From: an uncultured Erysipelotrichaceae bacterium
GTDB lineage: Bacteria; Bacillota_I; Bacilli_A; Erysipelotrichales; Erysipelotrichaceae
DNA: 64,000 nt
Direction of reading: 5' to 3'
Assembly (NCBI GenBank): GCA_934675465.1
Contig: CAKUQM010000001.1
Location: 31,238-95,237 of the forward strand
Part shown: positions 28,826-39,245 of the stretch, piece by piece
How the letters are laid out: each line of letters opens with the position of its first letter
Position numbering within the stretch: the stretch's first letter is position 1
Program-made: the position numbers and the translations under genes
Notes under the pieces: generated by a model
Told to the model about the DNA's origin: nothing
The model's database searches: none
What the model saw: only the letters and a program-made list of their open reading frames with translations

Positions 28826-29236
28826 ATGCCTACAATTAATCAATTAGTAAGAAAAGGTAGAACAGCTAGAACATTTAAGTCAAAGTCACCTGCATTAAAC
28901 AGAGGCTATAACTCATTAAAGTCTAGACCTATCGAATTGGCATCCCCTCAAAAAAGAGGTGTATGTACCAGAGTTGGTACAATGACTCCAAAGAAGCCTA
29001 ACTCAGCTCTAAGAAAGTATGCCCGTGTTAGATTAAGTAATGGTATGGAAGTTACTGCTTATATTCCAGGTATCGGCCATAACCTACAAGAACACTCAGT
29101 TGTACTTATCAGAGGTGGTAGAGTTAAGGACTTACCAGGTGTTAGATACCATATCATCAGAGGTACATTAGACTGTGCTGGCGTAAACAATCGTAAACAA
29201 GGTCGTTCACTTTACGGTGCAAAGAGACCTAAATAA
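28826..29236 (+). CDS. rpsL: Ribosomal protein S12
   Basis: A 136-residue core protein of the 30S decoding centre. It carries [87 protein letters not shown]. Residues tied to streptomycin response are wild type (TPKKPNS). First gene of the str operon; the ATG has AAAGGAGAATTTAA. Confidence 0.99.
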   Translation: MPTINQLVRKGRTARTFKSKSPALNRGYNSLKSRPIELASPQKRGVCTRVGTMTPKKPNSALRKYARVRLSNGMEVTAYIPGIGHNLQEHSVVLIRGGRVKDLPGVRYHIIRGTLDCAGVNNRKQGRSLYGAKRPK

Positions 29237-29260
29237 GACATGAAAGGAGATTAAAATAGT

Positions 29261-29731
29261 ATGCCAAGAAAAGGACATATCGCGAAAAGAGATGTATTAG
29301 CAGATCCAATTTATAATTCAAAGCTAGTTACTCGTTTAATCAACAAAATCATGTTAGACGGTAAAAAAGACGTAGCTGAAAACATTCTATATAATGCATT
29401 TCAAATCGTAGAAGAAAAAACTGGCCAACAACCAATGGAAGTGTTTGAAAAGGCACTTGACAATGTAATGCCAGAATTAGAATTAAAGTTAAGAAGAGTT
29501 GGTGGTGCAAACTACCAAGTTCCAGTTGAAGTTTCAAGAGAAAGAAGATTAACATTAGGTCTTAGATGGATCGTTAACTATGCTCGTTTAAGAAGTGAAA
29601 AGACTATGGAACTTAGATTAGCAAACGAAATCATCGATGCTTCAAACGGTGTTGGACAATCTGTTAAGAAGAAAGAAGACACTCATAAGATGGCTGATGC
29701 TAATAAGGCATTCGCACATTTCCGCTGGTAA
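29261..29731 (+). CDS. rpsG: Ribosomal protein S7
   Basis: A 156-residue protein that binds the 3' domain of 16S rRNA and starts head assembly of the 30S subunit. It shows [62 protein letters not shown] and [13 protein letters not shown]. Follows rpsL by 24 bp and precedes fusA by 15 bp. Confidence 0.99.
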   Translation: MPRKGHIAKRDVLADPIYNSKLVTRLINKIMLDGKKDVAENILYNAFQIVEEKTGQQPMEVFEKALDNVMPELELKLRRVGGANYQVPVEVSRERRLTLGLRWIVNYARLRSEKTMELRLANEIIDASNGVGQSVKKKEDTHKMADANKAFAHFRW

Positions 29732-29746
29732 TAGGAAAGGAATATT

Positions 29747-31843
29747 ATGACAAGACAGTATAGCTTAGAAAATACTAGAAATATCGGTATCATGGCTCAC
29801 ATCGATGCTGGTAAGACAACTTGTACTGAACGTATTCTTTTCTTCACTGGTAAGACTCATAAGATCGGTGAAACACATGATGGTGCTTCACAAATGGACT
29901 GGATGGCTCAAGAACAAGAAAGAGGTATCACTATCACTAGTGCTGCCACTACTACATTCTGGGCTGGTAAGGATCATCAATATCCTAAACATCGTATCAA
30001 CATTATCGATACACCAGGACACGTTGACTTCACTGTAGAAGTTGAAAGATCTCTAAGAGTACTAGATGGTGCTGTTACTGTATTAGATGCTAAGGCAGGT
30101 GTTGAACCTCAAACTGAAACAGTATGGCGTCAAGCAACAACATATGGTGTTCCAAGAATTGTATTCTGTAACAAAATGGATGCTACAGGTGCTGACTTCT
30201 TAATGTCAGTTAGATCAATCGGTAATAGATTAGCTGCTAAGGCTGCTGCAATCCAAATGCCAATTGGTGCTGAAAATACATTCAGAGGAATCATCGATCT
30301 TATTGAACGTAAACAATATATATACAATAATGACCAAGGTACAGATATCACTTGTACTGAAATCGATGAACAATTCAAGGAAGAAGCTGAATTATTAAGA
30401 AGCGAACTTCTTGAAGTATTGTCAGAATATGATGATGAATTAATGGAAAAATTCCTTGAAGGCGAAGAAGTTGATATCGCATTAATCAAGAAGACAATTA
30501 GAAAAGCTGTTATCGGCGCTGATTTCTTCCCAGTATTATGTGGTTCTGCTTACAAGAACAAGGGTATCCAATTATTATTAGATGCTGTTATCGATTACCT
30601 ACCTTCTCCACTAGATGTACCATCTATTAAGGGTGTTACACTTGATGGTGCTGAAGAAGCTAGACATCCAAGTGACAGCGAACCATTCTCTGCATTAGCA
30701 TTTAAGGTTATGACTGACCCATTCGTAGGTAGATTAACATACTTCAGAGTTTACTCTGGTGTTGCTACTGCTGGTAGTTATATATTAAATGCTACTAAGG
30801 ATAAGAAAGAAAGATTTGGTAGACTTGTACAAATGCATGCTAACCACCGTGCTGAAATTGAAGAAGTTGATGCTGGTGATATCGCTGCTGCTGTAGGTCT
30901 AAAAGATACTACTACAGGTGATACATTATGTGATGAAAAGAACCCTATTATTCTTGAATCAATGGTATTTCCTGAACCAGTTATCCAAATGTCAGTTGAG
31001 CCAAAGACAAAGGCTGACTCTGATAAGATGGACATGGCTTTAGCTAAGTTAGCTGAAGAAGACCCAACTTTCAGAACATATACTGATGAAGAAACAGGAC
31101 AAACTATCATCGCTGGTATGGGTGAACTTCACTTAGATATCATCGTAGATAGATTAAAGAGAGAATTCAAGGTTGAATGTAACATCGGTGCTCCACAAGT
31201 TGCCTTCAGAGAGACAATCAGAAAAGCTGCTGACTGTGAAGGTAAGTTCGTTAGACAATCTGGTGGTAGAGGCCAATACGGTCACGTTTGGATCAAGTTT
31301 GAACCAAATGAAGAAGGTAAGGGCTTTGAATTCATCGACGCTGTTGTCGGCGGTTCTGTTCCAAGAGAATATATCAAGCCAACTCAAGAAGGTTTGGTTG
31401 CTGCATTAAACAACGGTCTAGTTGCTGGCTACCCAGTAGTTGACATCAAGGCTACATTGTTTGATGGTTCATACCACGAAGTCGACTCTTCAGAAATGGC
31501 GTTCAAGACTGCTGCTTCACTAGCATTAAAAGAAGCTGCTAAGAAGTGTGATCCAGTATTACTTGAACCTATCATGGACGTTGAAGTAACTGCACCAAGT
31601 GAATACTTAGGTTCAGTTATGGGTGATGTTACAAAAAGACGTGGTCAAATTAGAGACCAAGAAGAAAGAGGAAACGCTATCGTTATTAGAGCATACGTAC
31701 CTCTATCTGAAATGTTCGGTTATGCTACTGACTTAAGATCATTCACTCAAGGTCGTGGTAACTACATGATGCAAATGGATCACTACTCAGAAGTTCCAAA
31801 GAGCATCGCTGAAAGTATTGCAAAGAAAAACGCTAAAGACTAA
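29747..31843 (+). CDS. fusA: Elongation factor G
   Basis: The translocation GTPase, 698 residues. Domain I carries AHIDAGKTT (G1), RGITITSA (G2), [21 protein letters not shown] (G3) and NKMDATGAD (G4). Domains II to V follow, ending in [23 protein letters not shown]. Full length with no sign of a FusB- or TetM-like paralogue. Third gene of the operon. Confidence 0.99.
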   Translation: MTRQYSLENTRNIGIMAHIDAGKTTCTERILFFTGKTHKIGETHDGASQMDWMAQEQERGITITSAATTTFWAGKDHQYPKHRINIIDTPGHVDFTVEVERSLRVLDGAVTVLDAKAGVEPQTETVWRQATTYGVPRIVFCNKMDATGADFLMSVRSIGNRLAAKAAAIQMPIGAENTFRGIIDLIERKQYIYNNDQGTDITCTEIDEQFKEEAELLRSELLEVLSEYDDELMEKFLEGEEVDIALIKKTIRKAVIGADFFPVLCGSAYKNKGIQLLLDAVIDYLPSPLDVPSIKGVTLDGAEEARHPSDSEPFSALAFKVMTDPFVGRLTYFRVYSGVATAGSYILNATKDKKERFGRLVQMHANHRAEIEEVDAGDIAAAVGLKDTTTGDTLCDEKNPIILESMVFPEPVIQMSVEPKTKADSDKMDMALAKLAEEDPTFRTYTDEETGQTIIAGMGELHLDIIVDRLKREFKVECNIGAPQVAFRETIRKAADCEGKFVRQSGGRGQYGHVWIKFEPNEEGKGFEFIDAVVGGSVPREYIKPTQEGLVAALNNGLVAGYPVVDIKATLFDGSYHEVDSSEMAFKTAASLALKEAAKKCDPVLLEPIMDVEVTAPSEYLGSVMGDVTKRRGQIRDQEERGNAIVIRAYVPLSEMFGYATDLRSFTQGRGNYMMQMDHYSEVPKSIAESIAKKNAKD

Positions 31844-31898
31844 TTGAATATTAGTACGTTTTATCTTAAAATTAATTTGCTAAACAGGAGGAAAACAA

Positions 31899-33098
31899 AT
31901 GGCAAAAGAAAAATTTGACCGTTCATTAGAACATGTCAATATTGGTACTATCGGTCACGTTGACCATGGTAAAACAACATTAACTGCTGCTATCACAAAA
32001 AGATTAGCTGAAAAGGGTCAAGCTGAATTCAAGGCATATGACCAAATCGATGGTGCTCCAGAAGAAAAAGCTAGAGGTATCACTATCAATACTGCACACG
32101 TTGAATATAAGACTGCAAAGAGACACTATGCTCACGTTGACTGCCCAGGACACGCTGACTATGTTAAGAACATGATCACTGGTGCTGCTCAAATGGATGG
32201 TGCTATCCTTGTTGTTGCTGCTACTGATGGACCAATGCCTCAAACTAGAGAACACATCTTACTTGCTAGACAAGTTGGTGTACCTAAAATTGTTGTATTC
32301 TTAAACAAGTGCGATATGGTTGATGATGAAGAATTAATCGACTTAGTTGAAATGGAAGTTAGAGAATTATTAGATGAATACGGATTTGACGGTGACAACT
32401 GCCCAATCATCAGAGGTTCAGCTCTTAAGGCTCTTGAAGGCGATCCAGCTTATGAAGCTAAGATTGATGAATTAATGGATGCTGTAGATGAATACATCCC
32501 ATCACCTGCAAGAGAAATGGATAAGCCATTCTTAATGTCTGTAGAAGACGTATTCACAATCACTGGTCGTGGTACAGTTGCTACTGGTAGAGTAGAACGT
32601 GGTGTTGCTCACTTAAACGATGAAGTTGAAATCGTTGGTATCAAGCCTACAAGAAAGACAGTTATTACTGGTCTTGAAATGTTCAGAAAGCAATTAGACT
32701 TAGCTGAAGCAGGCGATAACATCGGTGCATTACTTCGTGGTGTAAACAGAGATGAAATCGAAAGAGGACAAGTATTAGCTAAGCCTGGTACAGTTACTCC
32801 TCATACAAAGTTCAAGGCTCAAGTATACGTATTAACTAAAGAAGAAGGTGGTCGTCATACTCCATTCGTAGTAAACTACCGTCCACAATTCTATTTCCGT
32901 ACTACTGACGTTACTGGTGTTGTTGAAGAAATCAAGGACAACAGTGGCGAACCAATGGAAATGGTAATGCCTGGTGATAACGTATTAATGACTGTTGAAC
33001 TAATCGCTCCAATCGCTATTGAAAACGGTACTAAGTTCTCAATCAGAGAAGGCGGTAGAACAGTAGGTTCTGGTAACGTTACTGAAATCGTTAAATAA
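31899..33098 (+). CDS. tuf: Elongation factor Tu
   Basis: Carries aminoacyl-tRNA to the ribosome; 399 residues. It has [61 protein letters not shown], and the domain II/III motifs [13 protein letters not shown] and RTTDVTG. AGGAGGAAAACAA precedes the ATG. A terminator closes the operon. Confidence 0.99.
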   Translation: MAKEKFDRSLEHVNIGTIGHVDHGKTTLTAAITKRLAEKGQAEFKAYDQIDGAPEEKARGITINTAHVEYKTAKRHYAHVDCPGHADYVKNMITGAAQMDGAILVVAATDGPMPQTREHILLARQVGVPKIVVFLNKCDMVDDEELIDLVEMEVRELLDEYGFDGDNCPIIRGSALKALEGDPAYEAKIDELMDAVDEYIPSPAREMDKPFLMSVEDVFTITGRGTVATGRVERGVAHLNDEVEIVGIKPTRKTVITGLEMFRKQLDLAEAGDNIGALLRGVNRDEIERGQVLAKPGTVTPHTKFKAQVYVLTKEEGGRHTPFVVNYRPQFYFRTTDVTGVVEEIKDNSGEPMEMVMPGDNVLMTVELIAPIAIENGTKFSIREGGRTVGSGNVTEIVK

Positions 33099-33124
33099 TT
33101 ACTAATTGATTAATTAACTATATT

Positions 33125-33152
33125 AAAGGTTCACTACTAGTGAACCTTTTCT
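33125..33152. terminator. Terminator of the str operon, bidirectional
   Basis: AAAGGTTCACT and AGTGAACCTTT form a perfect eleven-pair stem with a short loop, followed by TTCTTATT. The mirror side also gives T-rich sequence for the opposing gene. Confidence 0.85.
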
Positions 33153-33802
33153 TATTTAATCAAACTTTTAAAATCATCACGGACATAGATACAAGTATAA
33201 TCTAATTCATTTTGATAGGAAGCCAAAGTCACAAATATATCATGGATATGTATGACAGTAGGCTGAAATGTACCCTCTTTGAATTCTTTATCAAGAAATT
33301 GCACATATTGTCTATTCACTTCATCATATACAATGCCTCTATCAAAGTAACCAACAAACTCCTTAGGTCCCATTACAATACAATAATAATAAGAAGTATG
33401 ATTATCATCGATTTTTTTAAACACCGCAACAACATCATCTTTCTTTATGGTATCACCATACTTTACCTCTCTATTTTCCCATTGATTAAATAGAACATCC
33501 AAGTCATCGTCGTTTGTATATAAACCGCTTATCTCATATTCTATTTGTTTATTAACAGACGAAAATAGATTGCTTGTACATGATATTTCTAACTGATCAC
33601 CATTTACATATGTCTTCTTCTTACTAGACAACTCACATGTATATAGACCGCCAACATATTCAACATCAATATCTACAAAACCATTCTCTATTCCTTGTAT
33701 TGACACCTTTACATTCCACTTGTGAAACATCAACAAATATACAAAGACTAGAAAAATCACAATAACCGCAATCAACGCTTTATACTTCTTATTATTTATC
33801 AT
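33152..33802 (-). CDS. Membrane-anchored extracellular protein, unknown
   Basis: A 216-residue protein with an N-terminal membrane anchor (about residues 8-26, ALIAVIVIFLVFVYLLMF) after a short positive cytoplasmic end, so the remaining 190 residues should lie outside. That part is beta-rich and Asp/Tyr-rich, with a cysteine pair (TCELSS, ISCTSN) that might form a disulfide. No family was recognised. It is convergent with tuf. A GGAG site precedes the ATG. Confidence 0.6.
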   Translation of the reverse strand: MINNKKYKALIAVIVIFLVFVYLLMFHKWNVKVSIQGIENGFVDIDVEYVGGLYTCELSSKKKTYVNGDQLEISCTSNLFSSVNKQIEYEISGLYTNDDDLDVLFNQWENREVKYGDTIKKDDVVAVFKKIDDNHTSYYYCIVMGPKEFVGYFDRGIVYDEVNRQYVQFLDKEFKEGTFQPTVIHIHDIFVTLASYQNELDYTCIYVRDDFKSLIK

Positions 33803-34067
33803 ATGGTGTACTCCTTATAAGCACATTATATAGAAAAAAAAGACGCAGGCAATATTATAAAAACCACACACGATAACGCACATAACCGTGTGTGGCAATG
33901 CTTCTAACAAAGAGATGTAGATATGACAATTTTAGTTAATAAAGGATGAGTCCAAATTACCCACGAATTCACTAAAAGTAGAAGCAACGTAATTATATCT
34001 TTTTGCCTTTATTCATTCATTTACCATGACCGTGGCAATATTTTTAATAATTGCATATATAAAAGCT
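33803..34067. other. Intergenic stretch with inverted repeats
   Basis: No gene is seen. CCACACACG at 33864-33872 and CGTGTGTGG at 33887-33895 form a perfect nine-pair stem with a 14-base loop. Outside it, TGCTTCTA near 33899 is matched by TAGAAGCA near 33978. A run of AAAAAAAAGA at about 33833 begins the region. It may encode a small RNA or be a relic of a small mobile element. Confidence 0.35.
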
Positions 34068-34094
34068 CAAGTTAAATCATCTTGAGCTTCAAAT
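34068..34094 (-). terminator. Terminator of the COG0523-CcdA operon
   Basis: On the minus strand AAGCTCAAG and CTTGAGCTT form a nine-pair stem followed by TTATATA, directly after the stop codon. Confidence 0.75.
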
Positions 34095-35198
34095 CTAATC
34101 TTCTTGTTCTTTAACCTTATTAAGTAATGAATTCAAACCATCTTTATCATAAGCACCAGACACATAACCAAGTATCTTATTATCCTTCCCTGCTACAAAC
34201 ATAGTAGGATAACCAGATGGTCTAAATAGACTATATAAAGTATCATCATTATCAATAATTACTTGTAACTCAATACCTTGTTCTTTTATAAACTCTTTAA
34301 TTTGTTCCTCACTTGCCCCAGAAGTATTTGATGACATTACATAGAAAGTCTTCACATCATCATTCTCTTTCGCAAAAGCCTGGTAATCAGGAATCTCCTT
34401 TATACAATAATGACACCATGTCGCGATGAAATTTAAAGTAACATACTTATCCTTATAATCACTAAAGTTAATCACATTACCATCTTGATCAAAGAAATCA
34501 CCACTAGGTAGTACATTTTTATCTTCAACAGTAGTTGTATTATTACTACTTATCTTATTCAAATTCTTATAGCCATTCATAAAACTATATGAGCCATAAA
34601 TAATAAGAATAACACCCGCAATTACACTCACATACTTTAATACATGTTTCTTACTCTTAAGGTAAGTGACTACCTTACTTGTAAATAAGCCTGTAATAAA
34701 GAAAGGAATTAATAAACCTAGGGAATATACCATTACATATAAGAAACCCGAAGCACTATTAGCGCCAATTAGAATGGCACTAGACAACATTGGACCTATA
34801 CATGGTGACATTACAAGGGAAAAGACAAATCCCAATAGAAACGCCTTAAAATAGTTCATATTAGAGGTATCAAAATCTAAGGCTTTGTTGAAACCTGGAA
34901 GTTGGATCTTAAGTATGCCCACTTCCTTTAAACCAAACAAGATTATTAAGATACCGCTAATCAAAGACACCATATCACTATATTTATCTAAGAAAGGCTT
35001 AATCGTATCAACTGCTAAAGCTAGTATCAAAAAGATTAAACTAAGTCCTAGGACAAAACATAATGAATTCAAGAAAACCTCTAACTTATTATCCTTCTTA
35101 TCCGTTGCCAAATATGACATATACAAGGGAATCATAGGAAGCACACAAGGTGACAAGAAAGACAACAAGCCCTCTATAAATAAACCTACTAAAGTCAT
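34095..35198 (-). CDS. CcdA-type membrane protein fused to TlpA-like thioredoxin
   Basis: A 367-residue fusion. Residues 1-215 form a six-helix CcdA/DsbD-beta domain that carries electrons across the membrane; its cysteines are in FLSPCVLP and VMSPCIGP. Residues 230-367 are an extracellular thioredoxin-like domain with the redox motif WCHYC and the cis-proline in SGYPTMFV. It should keep secreted proteins reduced or aid haem or metal centre assembly. Its first base overlaps the upstream COG0523 gene, so the three genes on this strand form an operon that couples metal chaperones with thiol redox. Confidence 0.92.
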   Translation of the reverse strand: MTLVGLFIEGLLSFLSPCVLPMIPLYMSYLATDKKDNKLEVFLNSLCFVLGLSLIFLILALAVDTIKPFLDKYSDMVSLISGILIILFGLKEVGILKIQLPGFNKALDFDTSNMNYFKAFLLGFVFSLVMSPCIGPMLSSAILIGANSASGFLYVMVYSLGLLIPFFITGLFTSKVVTYLKSKKHVLKYVSVIAGVILIIYGSYSFMNGYKNLNKISSNNTTTVEDKNVLPSGDFFDQDGNVINFSDYKDKYVTLNFIATWCHYCIKEIPDYQAFAKENDDVKTFYVMSSNTSGASEEQIKEFIKEQGIELQVIIDNDDTLYSLFRPSGYPTMFVAGKDNKILGYVSGAYDKDGLNSLLNKVKEQED

Positions 35199-36106
35199 TA
35201 GTTAAAAGTCACAAACTCATCCTTAGGCTTATCAATCTCGCCAGCACTCTTACCCTCGATATAGATACGAACACCACCTCTTTCATTTCTAACCCTAAAG
35301 ATACCTTCTACATGATAATAGTGGCCCTCGATATATTCTCCATCAAGGTTAGTTACCATCATCGCTAAACGCTGTGTATCATTTGCACAACATACCATTG
35401 CGAATCTACCGAATGCCTTAGTTTTCTTATCTCCCTCATAATAGAAACCATTAAACTTTATAGGAGCGCCATCATACTTCTTGTAATTATCAATCGCATC
35501 CATGTAGAACAAGCCATAATCAGCATCACTAATATCAAGATTATCCTTACTAAACAAATCATCCTTAGGCATCTCATACATATTGCCATTTTCATCTTCT
35601 AAACCAATAGCACAATATTGATTCATACTCTTGATATTATTTCTTAAATACCTAAAGTCAGCACCCTCATAACGATTTAACACGATAATCTCGCACGCAT
35701 TAACATGATTAAATAAGAACTGAGGCATATTAGTAACCTGTAACTTAAACTTAGACGCATCAATAGTACAAATTAATTGGGCAAACTCCATACCCAAAGG
35801 TAAGTCCATATTAATCAAAGTCGCATCATCATCCATACCATTAAACTCAATAAAGAAACGATCAGGATTATAAATATCATCAAGTTCTAACAGTTTATTA
35901 TCGTCAAAATCCTTATAATCCATATAAACTACATTACTATTAGTTCTAGACAAGAATTCCTTATCATACTCTTCATCACCCTCTTCAAAAGAAATAATCA
36001 AAGTAGATTCTCCTTCTGTAAAACGTGGATCTGACAGAGTTCTCTTAATTGCCGTAGTCTTGCCAGAATCAAGAAAACCTGTAACCATATATATTGGTCT
36101 ATCCAT
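35198..36106 (-). CDS. COG0523/CobW-like GTPase with C-terminal OB-type domain
   Basis: A 302-residue P-loop GTPase (Walker A GFLDSGKTTA). Unlike its neighbour it lacks the CxCC metal motif: the equivalent region has no such cysteines. The C-terminal part (FAMVCCANDTQRLAMMVTNLDGEYIEGHYYHVEG and IYIEGKSAGEI) looks like the OB-type domain found with DUF1980/TIGR03943 permease partners. It may partner with the upstream GTPase in metal handling. The ATG at 36106 has AGAGG six bases upstream and overlaps the preceding gene by 8 bp. Confidence 0.75.
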   Translation of the reverse strand: MDRPIYMVTGFLDSGKTTAIKRTLSDPRFTEGESTLIISFEEGDEEYDKEFLSRTNSNVVYMDYKDFDDNKLLELDDIYNPDRFFIEFNGMDDDATLINMDLPLGMEFAQLICTIDASKFKLQVTNMPQFLFNHVNACEIIVLNRYEGADFRYLRNNIKSMNQYCAIGLEDENGNMYEMPKDDLFSKDNLDISDADYGLFYMDAIDNYKKYDGAPIKFNGFYYEGDKKTKAFGRFAMVCCANDTQRLAMMVTNLDGEYIEGHYYHVEGIFRVRNERGGVRIYIEGKSAGEIDKPKDEFVTFN

Positions 36107-37073
36107 GGAAAACCTCTTTATACTTATTTCTATCAATCTTTGTGCCAATAATAGAAACTAAAGAATCATCTCTTTTATCACCCAAATAAATATGATATTC
36201 ATTTAAAACATAATTTAGATACAAAGTACCCTCGTTTGAATTAACATAACCCTTAATACGGATGATATCCTCATCAACATTAGACAAGATACTCTCAAGT
36301 TCTTCCTTAGTAAACACATAATCAGTTCTAATGATTTGATTCTTAAATACTTCATCATCATCGTCATCATCATGGTGGTGGTGATGATGTTCATGGTCAT
36401 GGTCATGTTCACACTCATGGTCATGATGATGATGACCACAACAGCATTCATGATCGTGTTCATGATCATGATGGCATCCACACTCACACTCTTCCTCATG
36501 ACCTGCCACAATCAAATCCATAAGCTCTTCAATAGAATAAGACTCAATTGGCTTATCAATAACTAGCACATCATCATTAATCTCATGAATAATCTCTTTA
36601 GCAGCCTCTACCTTATCACTAGCTACATCAACATGAGACAAGATAACCGCATTAGCTGCTTTAACCTGATCATCAAAGTATTCCTTAAAGTTCTTATGAT
36701 ACTTCTTACAAGTCTTAACATCCACAACACAAACATGAGAAACTACTCTAAAGTCCTCATCTTCTTTTACCACATTTAAAATATCTGATAACTTACCAAC
36801 ACCAGATGGTTCGATAATCAAATCAGTTACATCCATATCCTCAATCTCTTCTAAAGCTGACTTAAAATCACCCTTTAAGGAACAACAGATACAACCATTA
36901 TTAATCTCTTTTACATTTAAAGCACTATCGAAGAAAGCTCCATCAACACCAACTTCACCAAATTCATTCTCTAGTAACATTACCTTAGAAAACTTCTTCT
37001 CGGTTAATAACTTTTGAATGAAAGTAGTCTTACCAGCACCCAAAAAGCCTGAAATAATATAAACATTTATCAT
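36099..37073 (-). CDS. COG0523 (CobW/ZigA-type) metallochaperone GTPase, His-rich
   Basis: A 324-residue GTPase that delivers a metal, commonly zinc, to client proteins. Walker A is GFLGAGKTT (8-17), the metal motif is C61-x-C63-C64, and EPSGVG and SHVD give the G-domain. Residues 191-240 contain a long tract of His, Cys, Asp and Glu (for instance HHDHEHDHECCCGHHHH), a probable metal store. The CobW C-terminal domain follows. The operon with a second GTPase and a CcdA-thioredoxin fusion suggests metal delivery to redox or secreted proteins. No Zur box is recognisable. Confidence 0.9.
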   Translation of the reverse strand: MINVYIISGFLGAGKTTFIQKLLTEKKFSKVMLLENEFGEVGVDGAFFDSALNVKEINNGCICCSLKGDFKSALEEIEDMDVTDLIIEPSGVGKLSDILNVVKEDEDFRVVSHVCVVDVKTCKKYHKNFKEYFDDQVKAANAVILSHVDVASDKVEAAKEIIHEINDDVLVIDKPIESYSIEELMDLIVAGHEEECECGCHHDHEHDHECCCGHHHHDHECEHDHDHEHHHHHHDDDDDDEVFKNQIIRTDYVFTKEELESILSNVDEDIIRIKGYVNSNEGTLYLNYVLNEYHIYLGDKRDDSLVSIIGTKIDRNKYKEVFHG

Positions 37074-37191
37074 AAATATAAAACCTTCTTTCTTTACCTT
37101 TTATATTTTAACATCCTTGTAAAGATGGAAGTCCTTAATTACTCATTAGAGTGCTCCTATCTTTGAAGAAAAGAGTTTGCAGTCATAATCG

Positions 37192-37220
37192 TTTACAAGT
37201 ATAGATGCTAATTTTATAAT
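37192..37220 (+). promoter_or_regulatory. Strong promoter of the secreted-protein/ABC operon
   Basis: TTTACA and TATAAT are spaced by 17 bases, 58 bases before the ATG. A canonical AAAGGAGG ribosome binding site follows at 37264. Confidence 0.75.
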
Positions 37221-37278
37221 AAAAGCATAAATAGTAAATGTTGCAACATAACTATAAGTTTCAAAGGAGGAAAAAAGA

Positions 37279-37734
37279 ATGAAACTTTTCAAGATCTTAT
37301 GTACAAGTTTATTAGTACTCACAATTTCAATGGTCATTCCAGCAAAAACTCTTTTTGCGGAAGAAGGAAATTACCAAATAATGCCGACAGGCTTAACAAA
37401 GCCTTTTAGTAAAAATGGCAATAGATTTTCCGCTTATTCTGATGGGGTAAATGGATATGAGGTACAATTTTCTGTGTCAGGAACATACTATTATGGAGTA
37501 AATGGTCAAGGACAACGATTTGCAAGAGATGTTAATGTAACAAGTTGCACATCTGGAGTAAATGATAATCATGGACCTCAAGACGGTAGTCATAATGCTA
37601 GAGTAGTACATACGGCAAATTACGTTTCATACTCTGGAAATTCAGCTTCAATTGTCGTTACATCAAGAGTTAAAGAAACGATTAATGGTACAGTTAAATA
37701 TGTTAGTCATCGATATGTCTTCTACTTGCCATGA
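37279..37734 (+). CDS. Secreted protein of unknown family (bacteriocin-like context)
   Basis: A 151-residue precursor. Residues 1-27 are a Sec signal peptide with cleavage likely after KTLFA. The mature part (about 124 residues) is rich in Gly, Ser, Tyr, Asn and Val with alternating beta pattern (YEVQFSVSGTYYYGVNG, SIVVTSRVKETINGTVKYVSHRYVF). It has one cysteine (TSCTSG) and no lipobox, LPXTG or enzymatic motif. It resembles no family I know with certainty; lactococcin 972-type proteins share the small secreted beta-rich style and partner ABC genes. It overlaps the first permease by four bases (ATGA). Confidence 0.7.
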   Translation: MKLFKILCTSLLVLTISMVIPAKTLFAEEGNYQIMPTGLTKPFSKNGNRFSAYSDGVNGYEVQFSVSGTYYYGVNGQGQRFARDVNVTSCTSGVNDNHGPQDGSHNARVVHTANYVSYSGNSASIVVTSRVKETINGTVKYVSHRYVFYLP

Positions 37735-39245
37735 TTACTAGAATTCTAAATTCAATAATACATAGAATTAGACAAACATCACTGCTTATAGTGGTGATGT
37801 TTGTTATTTCTTGTTTATTATTTACAAGCTATTTTTTTAAAAATATTGGTAATCAGGTTAAAAGTGGTTTTACCAAAAATGTAAATTCTCTAGTTGCTCT
37901 AAACAACAATCTCACTCTTGGAAGATTAGATTTTGATATAAATACAGTACAAAAAGCAACAGAAGAATATTATTCTGATTTAACCAATATAAAAAACGAA
38001 TTTAATCCAAAATATATTGATATAAATCTAAGAATGAACGGAAAGCTTATTAAAGCCTACAGTGATGTATATGGTCTTACTTTCAACTCTAATCCTTCAG
38101 AAGTTAAAGAAGCAAACAAAAACGGTGATTATTTTAATATCTTTGAGATATCAGCATTTGATGAATACAAAAAAGGAAGATTAGATTATTATTCACCTTT
38201 TCCATTATATAGTTGTCAAAATAGTGACTTCTCGATTATTCACTATAAATACAATTATTATACATATCAAGAAGGTGAAGAAATTATAGTAAACTACTCA
38301 AAAATCAAAAAAGGAAGAACATTCAATGACCGCGAACTTGAAAAAGGAAGTTTGGTATGTGTGATTACACCTAACACTTATCAATATGTCGATGGCAAAA
38401 TAAAAAAAGTAAATGTTGGTGATTATATTTCCTATTCAATAATGGAGACTAGTAACGGAAATATTGAAATATACAAAACATATGATTTAAAAGTAATTGG
38501 CATACTAAATGATGATATCCACTATACGCCTAAAGGTACAAGTTTTAGTCAGGGTGCCATAATACCGGAAAAGCTATTTCTTGAAATGTATATGGAAGCC
38601 AACCAAGTAGATAAAGATGAGGCATACTATCTTTTTATGCCTGTTATAGCAACCCTTTCTGATTTTAAAGACATGGAAAAGTTTATCAACTACATGCAAG
38701 ATTTAAACACGATACAAGGAAAAAGCATCGATTATGAGACTTCTCTTGACACATATTATAGTTTTGCGGGACATATAGAAGCCATATCATATAATACTAG
38801 TTTCTTATTTAAATTCGCCTTAATCGCTACAATATTTTTATATATCTTAATAATTAATTTGGATTTAAATAGAAGAAGAAAAGAAATTGGCTTGCTCTCG
38901 TCTCTTGGACAAAGCAAAACATCAATAATGTTAGAACTTATTCTTCAGTATTTAATAATATCTATAATTGCCTTGATATTTGCGGTAGTAGTATCCCTTC
39001 TTATCAGCAAGTATCTTGTTGCCATATTTGAGAATATGGATTTCATAAGCAATTTTAACGTTGAAGACAAAATATTAGATTATACTGACGGCATAAACAC
39101 CATTAATAACCTAAGAATAAATATTGATAATATACAAATACTAAAGATTTCAGGTATTGAAATCATTACCATTATCTTAAGCACAATCATCAGTGTATTG
39201 TCTATATTTACCATTAAAGTAAGAGAGGTCATGATAGATGAATAA
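37731..39245 (+). CDS. FtsX-like ABC permease 1
   Basis: A 504-residue permease with the MacB/FtsX plan: one N-terminal helix (residues 16-36), a large extracellular domain of about 300 residues, and three C-terminal helices. LLSSLGQSKTSIMLELILQYL is the coupling-helix region. Such permeases do not carry substrates through a channel in the classical way; many act as mechanical exporters or as immunity/regulatory units. It overlaps the secreted-protein gene by 4 bp and the ATPase gene by 8 bp. Confidence 0.85.
   Translation: MITRILNSIIHRIRQTSLLIVVMFVISCLLFTSYFFKNIGNQVKSGFTKNVNSLVALNNNLTLGRLDFDINTVQKATEEYYSDLTNIKNEFNPKYIDINLRMNGKLIKAYSDVYGLTFNSNPSEVKEANKNGDYFNIFEISAFDEYKKGRLDYYSPFPLYSCQNSDFSIIHYKYNYYTYQEGEEIIVNYSKIKKGRTFNDRELEKGSLVCVITPNTYQYVDGKIKKVNVGDYISYSIMETSNGNIEIYKTYDLKVIGILNDDIHYTPKGTSFSQGAIIPEKLFLEMYMEANQVDKDEAYYLFMPVIATLSDFKDMEKFINYMQDLNTIQGKSIDYETSLDTYYSFAGHIEAISYNTSFLFKFALIATIFLYILIINLDLNRRRKEIGLLSSLGQSKTSIMLELILQYLIISIIALIFAVVVSLLISKYLVAIFENMDFISNFNVEDKILDYTDGINTINNLRINIDNIQILKISGIEIITIILSTIISVLSIFTIKVREVMIDE

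Noticed and set aside
30130..31387. Long frames antisense to fusA
   Set aside because: They are shadows of a highly conserved gene with biased codons; no start context.
36215..36511. Met/Thr-rich frame opposite or within the His-rich COG0523 gene
   Set aside because: It arises from the repetitive CAT/GAT codons of the His/Asp tract in another frame.
36336..36566. Simple CAT/GGT repeat as a microsatellite
   Set aside because: It is the coding sequence for the His-rich metal tract and needs no further explanation.
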